DNA from: Chloroflexi bacterium UBA6077
Lineage (GTDB): Bacteria > Chloroflexota > UBA6077
Direction: 5' to 3'
DNA: 64,000 bases
Assembly: GCA_002436065.1 (NCBI GenBank)
Contig: DIXP01000099.1
Span: 1 to 64,000 of the forward strand
In this document: positions 8,830-17,571 of the stretch, piece after piece
Layout of the letters: every line of letters begins with the position of its first letter
Numbering within the stretch: the first letter of the stretch is position 1
The notes under the pieces: model-generated
Database searches by the model: none
Told to the model about the DNA's origin: nothing
Seen by the model: only the letters and a program-made list of their open reading frames with translations
Program-made: the position numbers and the translations under genes

Positions 8830-9291
8830 ATGAATCAGGGAGCCACAGCTTACATCAATCAGGAGCACTGCAGCGGCTGCGGCGAATGCCTCGCCGTGTG
8901 CTCCTGGAATGCGATTTCGATCGTCGAGGGGACAGCCCGGGTAGATCCATCTCTCTGCCGCGGTTGTGGAATCTGCTCGGATAACTGCCCCTCGCGGGCA
9001 ATTTCGCTCCTCTACCCGGCGCGGCAGCCCATTTCGATCGGTTACCCAACGAGCCTGCCGGCAAACAGACCCGATCCCAAAGCAGGAATGGCCATAGCCA
9101 GGCAGGCCGCTACTCGGGAGGGCTCCCTGTTGGCCCGCGCGGTGAGGACGGTTGCCCCTGTCGCCTTGAATCTGGCGCTGGCCCTGGGACAAGCATGGCT
9201 GGATCGGGCCTCGGCGAGTGGTGTATCCGGTTCTAACCGGCCGGCGACCGCCTGCCAAGGACGCCGGCGCCGAAAAAGGGGAGGGCCCTGA
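8830..9291 (+). CDS. 2[4Fe-4S] ferredoxin with C-terminal extension
   Basis: This 153-residue cytoplasmic electron carrier has two complete cluster motifs in the first 60 residues: CSGCGECLAVC and CRGCGICSDNCPSRAI. Residues about 90-153 form an unusual Ala/Arg-rich tail that ends in a basic run (RRRRKRGGP). The tail has no recognised domain and may dock on a partner or membrane. It is 57 bases after the DUF1847 gene and probably shares its transcript, ending before the hairpin at 9305-9344. It is a likely electron partner for the Mrp or DUF1847 proteins. Confidence 0.85.
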   Translation: MNQGATAYINQEHCSGCGECLAVCSWNAISIVEGTARVDPSLCRGCGICSDNCPSRAISLLYPARQPISIGYPTSLPANRPDPKAGMAIARQAATREGSLLARAVRTVAPVALNLALALGQAWLDRASASGVSGSNRPATACQGRRRRKRGGP

Positions 9292-9304
9292 AGGGACCTA
9301 TCGC

Positions 9305-9344
9305 CGCATCCCGGACTTCGCGAGGTCACGAAGTCCGGGATGCG
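9305..9344. terminator. 16-bp perfect hairpin downstream of the ferredoxin gene
   Basis: Bases 9305-9320 pair with 9329-9344 around an 8-base loop. No T-run follows, so it is not a classical Rho-independent terminator, but it separates the Mrp-ferredoxin unit from the liv promoter. The rest of the gap (9345-9480) shows no gene. Confidence 0.55.
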
Positions 9345-9481
9345 CCATTCCCAACGCACGGACAGCCGCCACTATCCCCACTTCAACCCCGCTCACATGC
9401 CCAAATTGGGTCTCCTCCCTGGTCTCTGCCTCGCCCTCCCTGAATATGCCTCCTCCGTTCACCTTTTGCCCGTCAAATCAT

Positions 9482-9509
9482 TTGACATGATCTATGCATC
9501 CAGTATAAT
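9482..9509 (+). promoter_or_regulatory. Near-consensus sigma-70 promoter of the liv operon
   Basis: TTGACA (9482-9487), a 16-base spacer and TATAAT (9504-9509) match consensus at every -35 and -10 base. Transcription would start near 9516, leaving about 110 untranslated bases before the preferred livK start at 9627. Confidence 0.8.
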
Positions 9510-9626
9510 GGCACCACTCTGGCACTGATGGCAACGAAGCCCCGGTGGAGCATCGCTGCCATCTTTCTTTTACCTCATTTCGACTGGATCTCTCGCCAAG
9601 TACTGTTGCGCATCAGGGGGTGTTCT

Positions 9627-10787
9627 ATGCTTTCTCGACCACTACTCCTCGCGACCTTAGTACTCGCACTCACCGTCGGTTCATCCATGTTCTCGGGCTG
9701 CAACGCGCAGTCATCTGGCGAGACACTCAAGATCGGCGCACTTTTCGCCGTGACCGGCTTCAACTCGCCCCTTGGCACACCCGAGAAGGAATCAGTCAAG
9801 ATGCTGGAGGAGCAAATCAACGCCAAGGGTGGGGTCAACGGCCGGAAGCTGGAGGTTATCGTCTACGACACTGAGAGCGACGAGACCAAGGCCGTCACCC
9901 TCGCCAAGAAGCTCATCGAGCAAGACAAGGTGCTCGCCATTATGGGACCCAGTTCCACCGGCGAGAGCCTGGCCCTGGTCGACGCCGTACAGAGGGCCAA
10001 GTTGCCCCTCATCTCTGCCGCCGCCAGTGCGAGGATTACCGACCCCAAGAACACTTGGGTCTTCAAGACCCCTCAGAGCGATGAGTTGGTGGTCGCCGAG
10101 CTGTTCGACCATCTGAAAGCTAAGGGGCTCACAAGGGTAGCGCTGCTTACATCCAGCGGTGGCTTCGGCACCACGGGTAAAGCAGCCCTGGAGGCTGCTG
10201 CCCCGGGCGCGGGTATCAGTCTGGTGATAGCGGAGACCTTCGCCGACAAGGACACCGATATGACCGTCCAACTCACCAAGATCAAGGGGAGCAACGCCCA
10301 GGCCGTCATCGTCTGGGGCACCAACCCCGGCCCCGCCCTTATCTCCAAGGGGGCCAAGCAGCTTGGGCTCACGATCCCCATCTTCAACAGCCACGGCATC
10401 GCGAACGAGAAGTTCATCGAGTTGGCCGGTGATGCAGCTAACGGCGTGGTCTTCCCAGCCGGCAAACTGCTCGTGGCCTCGGTGTTGCCTGAATCGGACC
10501 CACAGAAGGGAGCGCTGCTCAGCTACTCCAAGGAGTTCCAGGCAAAGTACGGCAAGCCCGCGGACACGTTCGGCGGCCACGGCTACGACGCCCTGAACCT
10601 CGTCGCCAAAGCCATAGAGAAGTCGGGGCCGGACAGGTCGAAGATCCGGGACGAGCTTGAGAGTATCAAGGGCTTTGCAGGCATCGGGGGGGTGTTCAAC
10701 ATGTCGGCCCAGGACCACAATGGCCTCGGCAAGGGCTCCGTCACGATGATCAAGATCGCTGACGGCAAGTGGACGCTAGAAAAGTAG
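9627..10787 (+). CDS. livK: Branched-chain amino-acid-type ABC substrate-binding lipoprotein
   Basis: This is a periplasmic-type binding protein of the Leu/Ile/Val class, 386 residues from ATG 9627. The lipoprotein signal MLSRPLLLATLVLALTVGSS ends in lipobox MFSGC. The mature part begins LKIGALFAVTGFNSPLG, typical of peripla_BP_6, with GRKLEVIVYDTESD, AIMGPSSTGESLAL and FGGHGYDALNLVAKAI further on. An upstream ATG (9528) lacks a ribosome site. It heads a complete livKHMGF operon. Because phenylacetate-CoA ligase follows, the ligand may be an aromatic acid or amino acid rather than Leu/Ile/Val; such Liv-type importers are common beside aromatic degradation genes. Confidence 0.92.
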   Translation: MLSRPLLLATLVLALTVGSSMFSGCNAQSSGETLKIGALFAVTGFNSPLGTPEKESVKMLEEQINAKGGVNGRKLEVIVYDTESDETKAVTLAKKLIEQDKVLAIMGPSSTGESLALVDAVQRAKLPLISAAASARITDPKNTWVFKTPQSDELVVAELFDHLKAKGLTRVALLTSSGGFGTTGKAALEAAAPGAGISLVIAETFADKDTDMTVQLTKIKGSNAQAVIVWGTNPGPALISKGAKQLGLTIPIFNSHGIANEKFIELAGDAANGVVFPAGKLLVASVLPESDPQKGALLSYSKEFQAKYGKPADTFGGHGYDALNLVAKAIEKSGPDRSKIRDELESIKGFAGIGGVFNMSAQDHNGLGKGSVTMIKIADGKWTLEK

Positions 10788-10797
10788 CGATGAGCCC

Positions 10798-10814
10798 CCT
10801 CTCTCTGGGAGAGG
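10798..10814. repeat. Short hairpin between livK and livH
   Basis: A 6-bp stem (10798-10803 with 10809-10814) lies just after the livK stop. It resembles in position the longer hairpins after the Dpp-type binding-protein genes in this window and could protect the livK mRNA 3' end. Confidence 0.4.
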
Positions 10815-10871
10815 TAGCACACAACCCATCAAGGGGTATGCCTTCCCCCGAATACCCCAACGAGCAGGCGT

Positions 10872-11741
10872 TTGGCATCAACCGATCAACTACTCCAATA
10901 CCTGGTGTCGGGCGTAACGCAGGGTAGCGTTTACGCCCTGGTGGCCATAGGATTCACCCTCATATTCAACGTCACCGGCATCATCAACTTCGCGCAGGGG
11001 GAGTTCGTGATGCTGGGCGGGATGGTGAGCTTCTGGCTGCTCCACACATTCGCCCTTCCAACCCCTCTGGCCTTCCTGCTGGCCATCGCGGTCACCGCAA
11101 CCATAGGCAGCCTCTTGCAAAGGCTTGCGATCCACCCTGCCAAGGACCCATCCACCCTGACCCTGATCATCATTACTGTTGGAGCCTCCATCTTGCTGCG
11201 CGGCCTTGCCGGCCAGTTGTGGGGCAAGGACGCCGTGCCGCTTCCAGCCTTCAGCGGTGAGGCTCCCATCCTGATCGGCAGCGCCACCATCACCCCCCAG
11301 AGCCTGTGGGTCATCGGCACCATGCTGGTTACCATGCTGGCGCTGAAGCTGGTGATGGAGTACTCCATGATCGGCAAGGCGCTGCGCGCCTGCTCCCTGA
11401 ACCAACGGGCGGCCGGGCTGCTGGGGATCAACACCCGTGCGATGTCGCTGGCAAGCTTCTCCCTCAGTGCGGCGCTCGGTGCGCTCGCAGGAATAGTGAT
11501 CGCGCCCATCACCCTCACCTCCTACGATGCGGGGACCATGTTGGGGGTCAAGGGGTTCGCCGCAGCGGCGCTCGGGGGCTTCGGCAGCCAGTTTGGCGCC
11601 GTCCTAGGCGGGCTCTTCCTGGGAGTAGCCGAGGCGCTGGGAGCCGCCTTCATCAGCTCGTCCTACAAGGACGCCATAGCTCTACTTGTGCTCTTCCTCG
11701 TCCTGCTTGCCCGCAACCGGACCGCTGGAGGTGAGCATTGA
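10872..11741 (+). CDS. livH: Branched-chain amino-acid-type ABC permease LivH
   Basis: This 289-residue permease has about eight membrane helices. The N-terminal QYLVSGVTQGSVYALVAIGF and NVTGIINFAQGEFVMLGGM are hallmark LivH motifs, and the EAA-type coupling loop appears in ALRACSLNQRAAGLLGINTR. The start is TTG 10872 with a weak GAGCAGG site; an in-frame GTG lies about 11 codons further on. Its stop overlaps the livM start (TTGA). With LivM it forms the membrane channel of the importer. Confidence 0.9.
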   Translation: MASTDQLLQYLVSGVTQGSVYALVAIGFTLIFNVTGIINFAQGEFVMLGGMVSFWLLHTFALPTPLAFLLAIAVTATIGSLLQRLAIHPAKDPSTLTLIIITVGASILLRGLAGQLWGKDAVPLPAFSGEAPILIGSATITPQSLWVIGTMLVTMLALKLVMEYSMIGKALRACSLNQRAAGLLGINTRAMSLASFSLSAALGALAGIVIAPITLTSYDAGTMLGVKGFAAAALGGFGSQFGAVLGGLFLGVAEALGAAFISSSYKDAIALLVLFLVLLARNRTAGGEH

Positions 11742-12721
11742 TCTCCACTTTGAAGGTCGCGAGGAGAGACCTGCTGCTGCGTTGCGCGGTGCTCGCCGTC
11801 CTTGCGGCCCTGCCCCTCCTGGGCAGCACGTATCACACCAGCATGATGGTCATCGTTGGGATCCACACCATGGTCACCGTCGGGCTGTGCCTGTTGATGG
11901 GTTACACCGGCCAGGTGTCGCTTGGCCACGCAGCCTTCTACGGTCTGGGGGCTTTCTTCTCAGGGGTACTCAGTGCAACATACGGGGTCCAGCCCTGGAT
12001 CGCCATGGCGCTGGCGGCGGCTATCACCGCGGTTGTCGCCTACGGCACTGCCCTCCCAATGTTCCGGTTGCGCGGCCACTACCTGGCCATGGGAACCCTG
12101 GGGTTCGGGATCATCGTCTACATCCTGTTTGTGGAACTGGACCAGTTCACCGGCGGCCCTTCCGGACTCTCCGGCATCCCAACCCTCTTCATCGGTCCGG
12201 TAGAGTTCGACACTGACCTGGAGTTCTACTACCTGGCGTGGCTATTCTGCCTGGGCACACTGCTCCTTTCCCAGAACATCGTGAACTCCAGGGTCGGGCG
12301 CGCCCTGCGTGCGGTTCACGGCAACGAGGAGGCTGCTCGCTCCCTGGGAGTGGACATCAGCCAGTTCAAGATGAAGGTATTCGTTCTGAGCGCCGTCTAC
12401 GCCTCTCTGGCAGGAAGCCTCTACGCCCACTACACCGGATTCATCAGCCCCCAGCCCTTCGGCTTCCTCTTCTCCATCCGGCTGGTAGTCATGGTGGTGG
12501 TGGGCGGTCTTGCCAGCGTCTGGGGCGCCATCTTCGGCACGGCCACCATAACCTTCCTGAGCGACCTGCTCCAGGGCTTCGGCGAGATGGACACTGTGGT
12601 CTTTGGGCTGATCCTCATCCTGGTCATGGTCTTTCTGCCTCAGGGTCTGTTCCGCACCTTCGTCATCCTGTACGAGACCCTCATGAAGCGGGCGGCATCG
12701 GCGAGGTCAAGATGGCGATAG
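11738..12721 (+). CDS. livM: Branched-chain amino-acid-type ABC permease LivM
   Basis: This 327-residue permease subunit has eight to ten helices. Diagnostic segments are LLMGYTGQVSLGHAAFYGLGAF near residue 55, FTGGPSGLSGIP near 140, and the coupling loop RVGRALRAVHGNEEAARSLG near 190. It starts at TTG 11738, overlapping the livH stop by four bases, and its end overlaps the ATG of livG at 12712 by ten bases. The tight overlaps show translational coupling. It pairs with LivH in the inner membrane. Confidence 0.92.
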   Translation: MISTLKVARRDLLLRCAVLAVLAALPLLGSTYHTSMMVIVGIHTMVTVGLCLLMGYTGQVSLGHAAFYGLGAFFSGVLSATYGVQPWIAMALAAAITAVVAYGTALPMFRLRGHYLAMGTLGFGIIVYILFVELDQFTGGPSGLSGIPTLFIGPVEFDTDLEFYYLAWLFCLGTLLLSQNIVNSRVGRALRAVHGNEEAARSLGVDISQFKMKVFVLSAVYASLAGSLYAHYTGFISPQPFGFLFSIRLVVMVVVGGLASVWGAIFGTATITFLSDLLQGFGEMDTVVFGLILILVMVFLPQGLFRTFVILYETLMKRAASARSRWR

Positions 12722-13479
12722 CCCTGGAGGTCCGCGACGTCCGCAAGCAGTTTGGCGGGCTGGTAGCCCTGGACGGGGTGAGCCTGGAGGCCCACTTCAG
12801 CGAGGTGACGGCCGTAATCGGCCCGAACGGCGCCGGCAAGACCACCCTGTTCAACGTCATCGCGGGGGTCCATCGCCTCACCAGCGGCGAGGTCTACCTG
12901 CTGGACAATCCACTGGGCGAGCGGCCACCCCAGGAGAGGGTCCGAATGGGCATCGCCCGCACCTTCCAGAGCGCCCTGCTTTTCGGCAACATGACCGTGT
13001 TGGAAAACGTGATGGTTGGCCGCCACACACGCAGTCGCTGTGGCTTCCTGGCAGCAGCGCTGCGCACCCCTGCCTTCCGGCGGGAAGAGGAAGAGATCTA
13101 CCTCCAATCGATGCGCTACCTTAACCTCGTGGGGTTGGGCACCAAAGCCAGGGAGAACGCCGGTGGCATCCCCTTCGGCCAGCAGCGCCTGCTCGCGATC
13201 GCCCGAGCCCTGGCAACTGAGCCACACGTCCTGATGCTGGATGAGCCCGGCGCCGGTCTCAACTCCCTGGAGAAGACCGAGCTGGGGGAGTTGATCGCGC
13301 GGCTCCGCGAGACAGGGCTTGCGATCCTTCTGGTGGAGCACGACATGGAGCTGGTGATGCACAGCGCCGACCGGGTGGTGGTGCTGGACTTCGGCCAGAA
13401 GATCGCCGAGGGCACCCCCGCGGAGATCCAGGCTAACAGGAAGGTGATCACGGCCTATCTTGGCGAGGAGGTGGAGTAG
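12712..13479 (+). CDS. livG: Branched-chain amino-acid-type ABC ATPase LivG
   Basis: The 255-residue ATPase begins MAIALEVRDVRKQFGG at ATG 12712. The same frame is open back to 12238, but that part is a shadow of livM. Walker A is GPNGAGKTTLFNVIAG, GIARTFQSALLFGNMTVLENVMVG is the LivG-specific Q-loop region, and Walker B is LMLDEPGAGLN. The signature motif reads PFGQQRLLAIARAL in place of LSGGQQR, a common form in LivG. The C-terminal helix AEGTPAEIQANRKVITAYLGEE is typical. Confidence 0.93.
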   Translation: MAIALEVRDVRKQFGGLVALDGVSLEAHFSEVTAVIGPNGAGKTTLFNVIAGVHRLTSGEVYLLDNPLGERPPQERVRMGIARTFQSALLFGNMTVLENVMVGRHTRSRCGFLAAALRTPAFRREEEEIYLQSMRYLNLVGLGTKARENAGGIPFGQQRLLAIARALATEPHVLMLDEPGAGLNSLEKTELGELIARLRETGLAILLVEHDMELVMHSADRVVVLDFGQKIAEGTPAEIQANRKVITAYLGEEVE

Positions 13480-14246
13480 TGCTGGCAACCGAGGGGCTGG
13501 GCGTCCGTTACGGGCAGATCCAGGCGTTGCGGCAGGTATCGCTACAGGTAGCTGCCGGCGAGATCGTCACCCTCGTTGGGGCCAACGGCGCGGGGAAGAC
13601 CACCATCCTGAACGCTATAGCTGGGGTGGTGCCGGCCATCGCCGGGCAGGTGCAGTGGCAGGGGCACACCATCTCCGGCTTGCCCTCGTATCGCATAGCG
13701 CGGCTGGGCATCGGATTCATCCCCGAGGGCCGGCAACTGCTGCCCTCCATGAGCGTGCTCGACAATCTATTGCTAGGCAGCTACGTCCACTGCCACGGCG
13801 ACTGGCGCCGGCTCTTTGGACTCTCGATCCACCTGCTACGCGAGCCTGAGATAGAGCGGAACCTGGCCTGGGTGTTCCAGCTTTTCCCTATCCTGGAGGA
13901 GCGGAAGCAGCAGCAAGCCGGCACCATGAGCGGCGGCCAGCAGCAGATGGTAGCCATAGGCCGCGCCCTCATGTCCTCGCCAAAGATCCTGCTGATGGAC
14001 GAGCCCTCCATCGGCCTCGCCCCCAACCTCGTGCGGGAGATCTTCGCCCTGGTGAAGAAGCTCCGCGACCAGGGGCTGACCATTCTGCTCGCGGAGCAGG
14101 ACGCCCTCGGCGCGATGCGGATCGCCGATCGAGGCTACGTCTTGGAGCGCGGTCGCATCGTCCTGGAGGGCTCCGCTCGCGACCTCGTCAACGACGACCG
14201 CGTCCGCCGTGCGTACCTCGGCAAGGCGAAGGTGAGGACAGTGTGA
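13479..14246 (+). CDS. livF: Branched-chain amino-acid-type ABC ATPase LivF
   Basis: This 255-residue ATPase starts at GTG 13479, sharing one base with the livG stop (TAGTG). Walker A is GANGAGKTTILNAIAG, the Q-loop region is GIGFIPEGRQLLPSMSVLDNLLLG, the signature is MSGGQQQMVAIGRALM, Walker B is ILLMDEPSIGLAP, and the switch is LLAEQDALGAM (Gln in place of the usual His, as in many LivF). It completes the liv importer. An imperfect hairpin begins at its stop codon (14245-14286), followed by the phenylacetate-CoA ligase gene. Confidence 0.93.
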   Translation: MLATEGLGVRYGQIQALRQVSLQVAAGEIVTLVGANGAGKTTILNAIAGVVPAIAGQVQWQGHTISGLPSYRIARLGIGFIPEGRQLLPSMSVLDNLLLGSYVHCHGDWRRLFGLSIHLLREPEIERNLAWVFQLFPILEERKQQQAGTMSGGQQQMVAIGRALMSSPKILLMDEPSIGLAPNLVREIFALVKKLRDQGLTILLAEQDALGAMRIADRGYVLERGRIVLEGSARDLVNDDRVRRAYLGKAKVRTV

Positions 14247-14286
14247 TGAGTAATGAGTGGTACTTGCTCATCACTCATCACTCATC
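14245..14286. repeat. Imperfect hairpin and tandem 7-mers between livF and paaK
   Basis: The 14-base arms 14245-14258 and 14273-14286 pair with one mismatch. The right arm is part of three tandem CATCACT-like units (about 14269-14290). It starts inside the livF stop codon and may separate livF from paaK expression. Confidence 0.5.
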
Positions 14287-14308
14287 ACTCGACTGAAGAG
14301 AGGCAGCT

Positions 14309-15622
14309 ATGAAGGCAGTGTGGGACCCGCAGCACGAGAAGATGCCCAGGCCGGAGCTAGAGCGGCTGCAACTCCGGAGATTGCAGGCTAAGATTGGCCA
14401 GCTATACGAAATCGTTCCCTTCTATCGCCGTACCCTCCGCGAGCTAGAACTCACTCCAGAGAGCCTTAAGTCGCTTGGAGATCTTGCCGAGCTGCCTTTC
14501 ACCACTCGCCAGGACCTCCGGGACAACTATCCTTACGGAATGCTCGCCACAGCGCCAGAGGAGGTCGCGAGGATGCATGCATCCAGCGGGACCGCCGGAA
14601 AGCCGATCCTCTCCCTCTACAGCCCCGCAGACGTGGACCTCTGGACGGAGATGATGGCTCGCACCCTCGCCGCTGGAGGCGTGACGAAGGCCGACGTGGT
14701 GCACGTCGCTTTCTCCTACGGGCTGTTCACGGGCGGCCTCGGTTTCCACTACGGCGCTGAACGGATAGGCGCCGCCGTTGTCCCTGCATCCAGCGGCCAC
14801 GCCAAACGGCAGGTCCTGCTCATGCAGGACCTGGGCAGCACCGTCCTCTGCTGCACCCCCTCCTATGCCCTGGTGCTGGCGGAGACCGCGATGGAGATGG
14901 GCGTGGACCTCAGCGAGTCCCGGCTGCGGATGGGGTTCCTCGGTGCCGAGAGCTGGACAGACCTCATGCGCGCGGAGATCGAGGCGAAGCTGGGCATCAT
15001 TGCCCTGGACAGCTACGGCCTCACCGAGGTGATCGGCCCCGGTGTGTCCGCCGAGTGTCCGCACAAAGACGGCATGCACATATTCGAGGACCATTTCCTC
15101 CCAGAGATAGTCGACCCGGCTTCGGGAGAGCCGTTGCCCTATGGCCAGAGCGGGGAGTTAGTGCTGACGACCCTGACCAAGGATGCAATGCCGCTTGTCC
15201 GCTACCGGACGGGCGACATCACCAGCCTGAATCCCGAGCCCTGCCCCTGCGGCCGAACTCTGGTCCGCATGTCGAAGATCCAGGGCCGCACCGACGACAT
15301 GCTGACGCTGCGAGGGGTCAAGCTGTTCCCCTCCCAGATCGAAGCCATCCTCCTCCGATTCGAGGGAATAGACCCTCACTACCAGATCCTCGTCGAGCGG
15401 GAGGGGATGCTGGAGGAGCTGGAGATCCGAGTGGAGATATCCAAAGTGGTCTTCGAAGAGCTACTCGGCGAGACCCGGAGGCTCCAGTCCATCGAACGAG
15501 CAATTCGGGCGGAGATCGAGAGCGTCCTCGGCATCACGGCGCGGGTGCGGCTGGTGGAGCCCGGCTCCCTGGAGCGCAGCGAGCACAAGACCAAGCACGT
15601 CTTCGATCGCCGCCAGATGTGA
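14309..15622 (+). CDS. paaK: Phenylacetate-CoA ligase family enzyme
   Basis: This is an AMP-forming aryl-acid CoA ligase of 437 residues, the family length. Motifs in order are ELPFTTRQDLRDNYPYG near residue 70, the ATP loop HASSGTAGKPILSLYS near 90, VDLSESRLRMGFLGAESWT, DSYGLTEVIGPGVSAEC near 235, and the hinge RYRTGDITSLNPEPCPCGR. The C-terminal domain carries RTDDMLTLRGVKLFPSQIE. It converts phenylacetate or a similar aromatic acid to its CoA ester, and the liv-type importer upstream may supply the substrate. The last codons lie in the 9-base duplication that flanks the MITE-like element, so the insertion occurred exactly at the stop codon. Confidence 0.93.
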   Translation: MKAVWDPQHEKMPRPELERLQLRRLQAKIGQLYEIVPFYRRTLRELELTPESLKSLGDLAELPFTTRQDLRDNYPYGMLATAPEEVARMHASSGTAGKPILSLYSPADVDLWTEMMARTLAAGGVTKADVVHVAFSYGLFTGGLGFHYGAERIGAAVVPASSGHAKRQVLLMQDLGSTVLCCTPSYALVLAETAMEMGVDLSESRLRMGFLGAESWTDLMRAEIEAKLGIIALDSYGLTEVIGPGVSAECPHKDGMHIFEDHFLPEIVDPASGEPLPYGQSGELVLTTLTKDAMPLVRYRTGDITSLNPEPCPCGRTLVRMSKIQGRTDDMLTLRGVKLFPSQIEAILLRFEGIDPHYQILVEREGMLEELEIRVEISKVVFEELLGETRRLQSIERAIRAEIESVLGITARVRLVEPGSLERSEHKTKHVFDRRQM

Positions 15623-15767
15623 GGGGTGCCCGTCACGATTCCGGGAAGCCCTTGAGCCAGCTGTAGGAGCCTTTCCGGGAGCCCGCTCACTGGCTCATGC
15701 TCATTCGGCATTTTCCGCCCTACTGCCAGGCGGTCACCCGGAATCGTGACGGGCACCCAGATGTGAG
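15615..15767. mobile_element. 135-bp MITE-like element with 22-bp terminal inverted repeats and 9-bp target duplication
   Basis: Terminal repeats 15624-15645 and 15737-15758 are perfect 22-bp inverted copies beginning GGGTGCCCG. They are flanked exactly by the 9-base direct repeat AGATGTGAG (15615-15623 and 15759-15767). The 91-base interior holds a second pair of short arms (TGAGCCAG / CTGGCTCA) and no coding frame. This is the structure of a non-autonomous transposable element. The left copy of the duplication contains the paaK stop codon. Confidence 0.85.
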
Positions 15768-15849
15768 TCCTGGAAAGCCTCAGCCAGGTAGAGTATGATA
15801 AAATCTCACCTCCATTCTGACACCCCACTCTGGCAAGGGAGTCACGGAA

Positions 15850-17571
15850 ATGCACAACCCCTCAATCCTCGTGCTGGGCACCGGAGGTGCGGGCCTAAGA
15901 GCAGCCCTCCAACTCCGGCGAGCGGGGTTTTCCGTGGTGGTCACCACCAAAGGAGGCGCCGGAGCTAGCGGCGCTACCGCCTCCGGCATTTTCTCCTACT
16001 GCTGCGCCAGGCCCGGCGACCCCTCCAACCCGCCAGAACTGTTCCGGCAGGATACCCTGAACTCGGGCCTAACCGTGAATGACCCCGCCCTGGTGGACCT
16101 GCTCTGTCGGGATGGCTTCGCGCGGCTGCAGGATCTGGTGGAGATGGGCTTGCCCTGGACCCGCACTCCCGAGGGCGACCTCGCCGTGGCCTGGTTACCC
16201 GGGCACGAGGTCGCGAGGGCCTACCACTCGGGCCGTCGAATAGGTAAGGCTATGTCTGACACCCTCCTCCGAGCCAGTCTAGGGGAGGGCGTGCGATTCC
16301 AGCAACACAAGGTCGCCATTGAGCTGCTGGTGGAAAGAGGCTCCGTGGTGGGCGTTGCCATGCTTGACGTCATGAGCGGCGAGGCGACGGCGTGGCGCTG
16401 CGATGCCGTGGTAGTGGCGTCCGGAGGGGCGCCCGCGATCTACCAACTGCACACCAACCCTCCTGGACAGACGGGGGACGGCATGGCGCTGCTGCTGCGG
16501 GCAGGTGGCGAACTGGTGGACATGGAGTTCATGCAGATGTACCCCACCGTGCTCGTTTGCCCCGAGGCCGTGCACGGCATGGAACTCCCCACTGGGCGCA
16601 TCCTCTCTCAAGGGGCCCGACTGCTGAACCGACATGGCGAGAAGTTCTATGGCCGCTGGGAGAACGGTCCAATGGGAAAGGCCACTCGTGACATTCTCTC
16701 CCGGGCGATTGCCCGGGAGATAGCCGCGGGCGGGGGCAGCGAGGCTGGAGGTGTATACCTGGATGCCCGCGAAATCCCAGAGGGGCTGGAGAAAGATCGG
16801 TACAACAAGTACCTGTTGGAGTTGGGCATCGACCTGAGCACCTCGCCCCAGCAGGTGGCCCCCGGCGCCCACTACTCACTGGGAGGGATCAAGATCAGTC
16901 CCTCGACTGCCTGCAGTGGGTTGGAGGGCGTCTTCGCCGGAGGCGAGGTAGTTGGCGGGGTCCATGGGGCAAATCGTTTGGCGGGCAACGCACTGACCGA
17001 AACCCAGGTGTTCGGCGCTCTGGCCGGGCAGGCAGCCGCCGACTACCTGTGTGAGAAACCCAGTGATTCGGCCGCGACAAGCGGGCTGTCGGCTGAACCA
17101 GACCACCGCCCACTCGAACGGGGCGAGTCGGTCCTCTGGGATGCTATCTGCGCGGCTCGCCTCCGGCCTTCAGGGGTGGCGCTGGAGAGAGTCAGGGAGC
17201 CGCTGCGTGGCGTGATGCAACGGCACGCCTCGGTGATCCGCACCGACCAGGGGTTGCGAGAGGGGCTGGCAGAGATCGGCCGGCTGCGCGAGACCTTCTA
17301 CACACGGTTGTCTCTACCCTCTTCCGGGACGAGTTGGCACTCGGAGCTACTGGGAGCCGTGGAGACAGCAAACATGCTGGATGTCGCCCAAGCCATCCTG
17401 GCCAGCGCTATGGCGCGCACCGAGAGCCGAGGCGCCCACTACCGACAGGACCATCCTGAGCACCGGGGCGACTGGGACGGTTGCAATCTTCTGGTGAAAG
17501 GCACCGGCGACTCGATGGCCCTGTACCGGTTCCGTCGCGACTCGGGGGAGAGAGGGCAGACATGGCAATGA
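15850..17571 (+). CDS. FAD-dependent succinate dehydrogenase/fumarate reductase-type flavoprotein
   Basis: This 573-residue flavoprotein opens with the dinucleotide-binding motif LVLGTGGAGLRAALQLRRAG. It also has the capping-domain stretch GELVDMEFMQMYPTVLVCPE, HYSLGGIKI and the C-terminal FAD motif GVFAGGEVVGGVHGANRLAGNAL. The His that links FAD covalently in SdhA is not obvious in KGGAGASGATASG. The C-terminal helical domain of SdhA/NadB is present. ATG 15850 has AGGGAG upstream, and an AT-rich TATGATAAAAT sits at about 15793. It overlaps the 2Fe-2S gene. With no membrane anchor or full iron-sulfur subunit nearby, it is more likely a soluble oxidoreductase acting on an organic acid than a respiratory complex II. 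Confidence 0.88.
   Translation: MHNPSILVLGTGGAGLRAALQLRRAGFSVVVTTKGGAGASGATASGIFSYCCARPGDPSNPPELFRQDTLNSGLTVNDPALVDLLCRDGFARLQDLVEMGLPWTRTPEGDLAVAWLPGHEVARAYHSGRRIGKAMSDTLLRASLGEGVRFQQHKVAIELLVERGSVVGVAMLDVMSGEATAWRCDAVVVASGGAPAIYQLHTNPPGQTGDGMALLLRAGGELVDMEFMQMYPTVLVCPEAVHGMELPTGRILSQGARLLNRHGEKFYGRWENGPMGKATRDILSRAIAREIAAGGGSEAGGVYLDAREIPEGLEKDRYNKYLLELGIDLSTSPQQVAPGAHYSLGGIKISPSTACSGLEGVFAGGEVVGGVHGANRLAGNALTETQVFGALAGQAAADYLCEKPSDSAATSGLSAEPDHRPLERGESVLWDAICAARLRPSGVALERVREPLRGVMQRHASVIRTDQGLREGLAEIGRLRETFYTRLSLPSSGTSWHSELLGAVETANMLDVAQAILASAMARTESRGAHYRQDHPEHRGDWDGCNLLVKGTGDSMALYRFRRDSGERGQTWQ

Noticed and set aside
14269..14292. Short tandem 7-mers as a CRISPR-like array
   Set aside because: Only three imperfect units without spacers; better explained as a hairpin arm. 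No cas genes are in the window.
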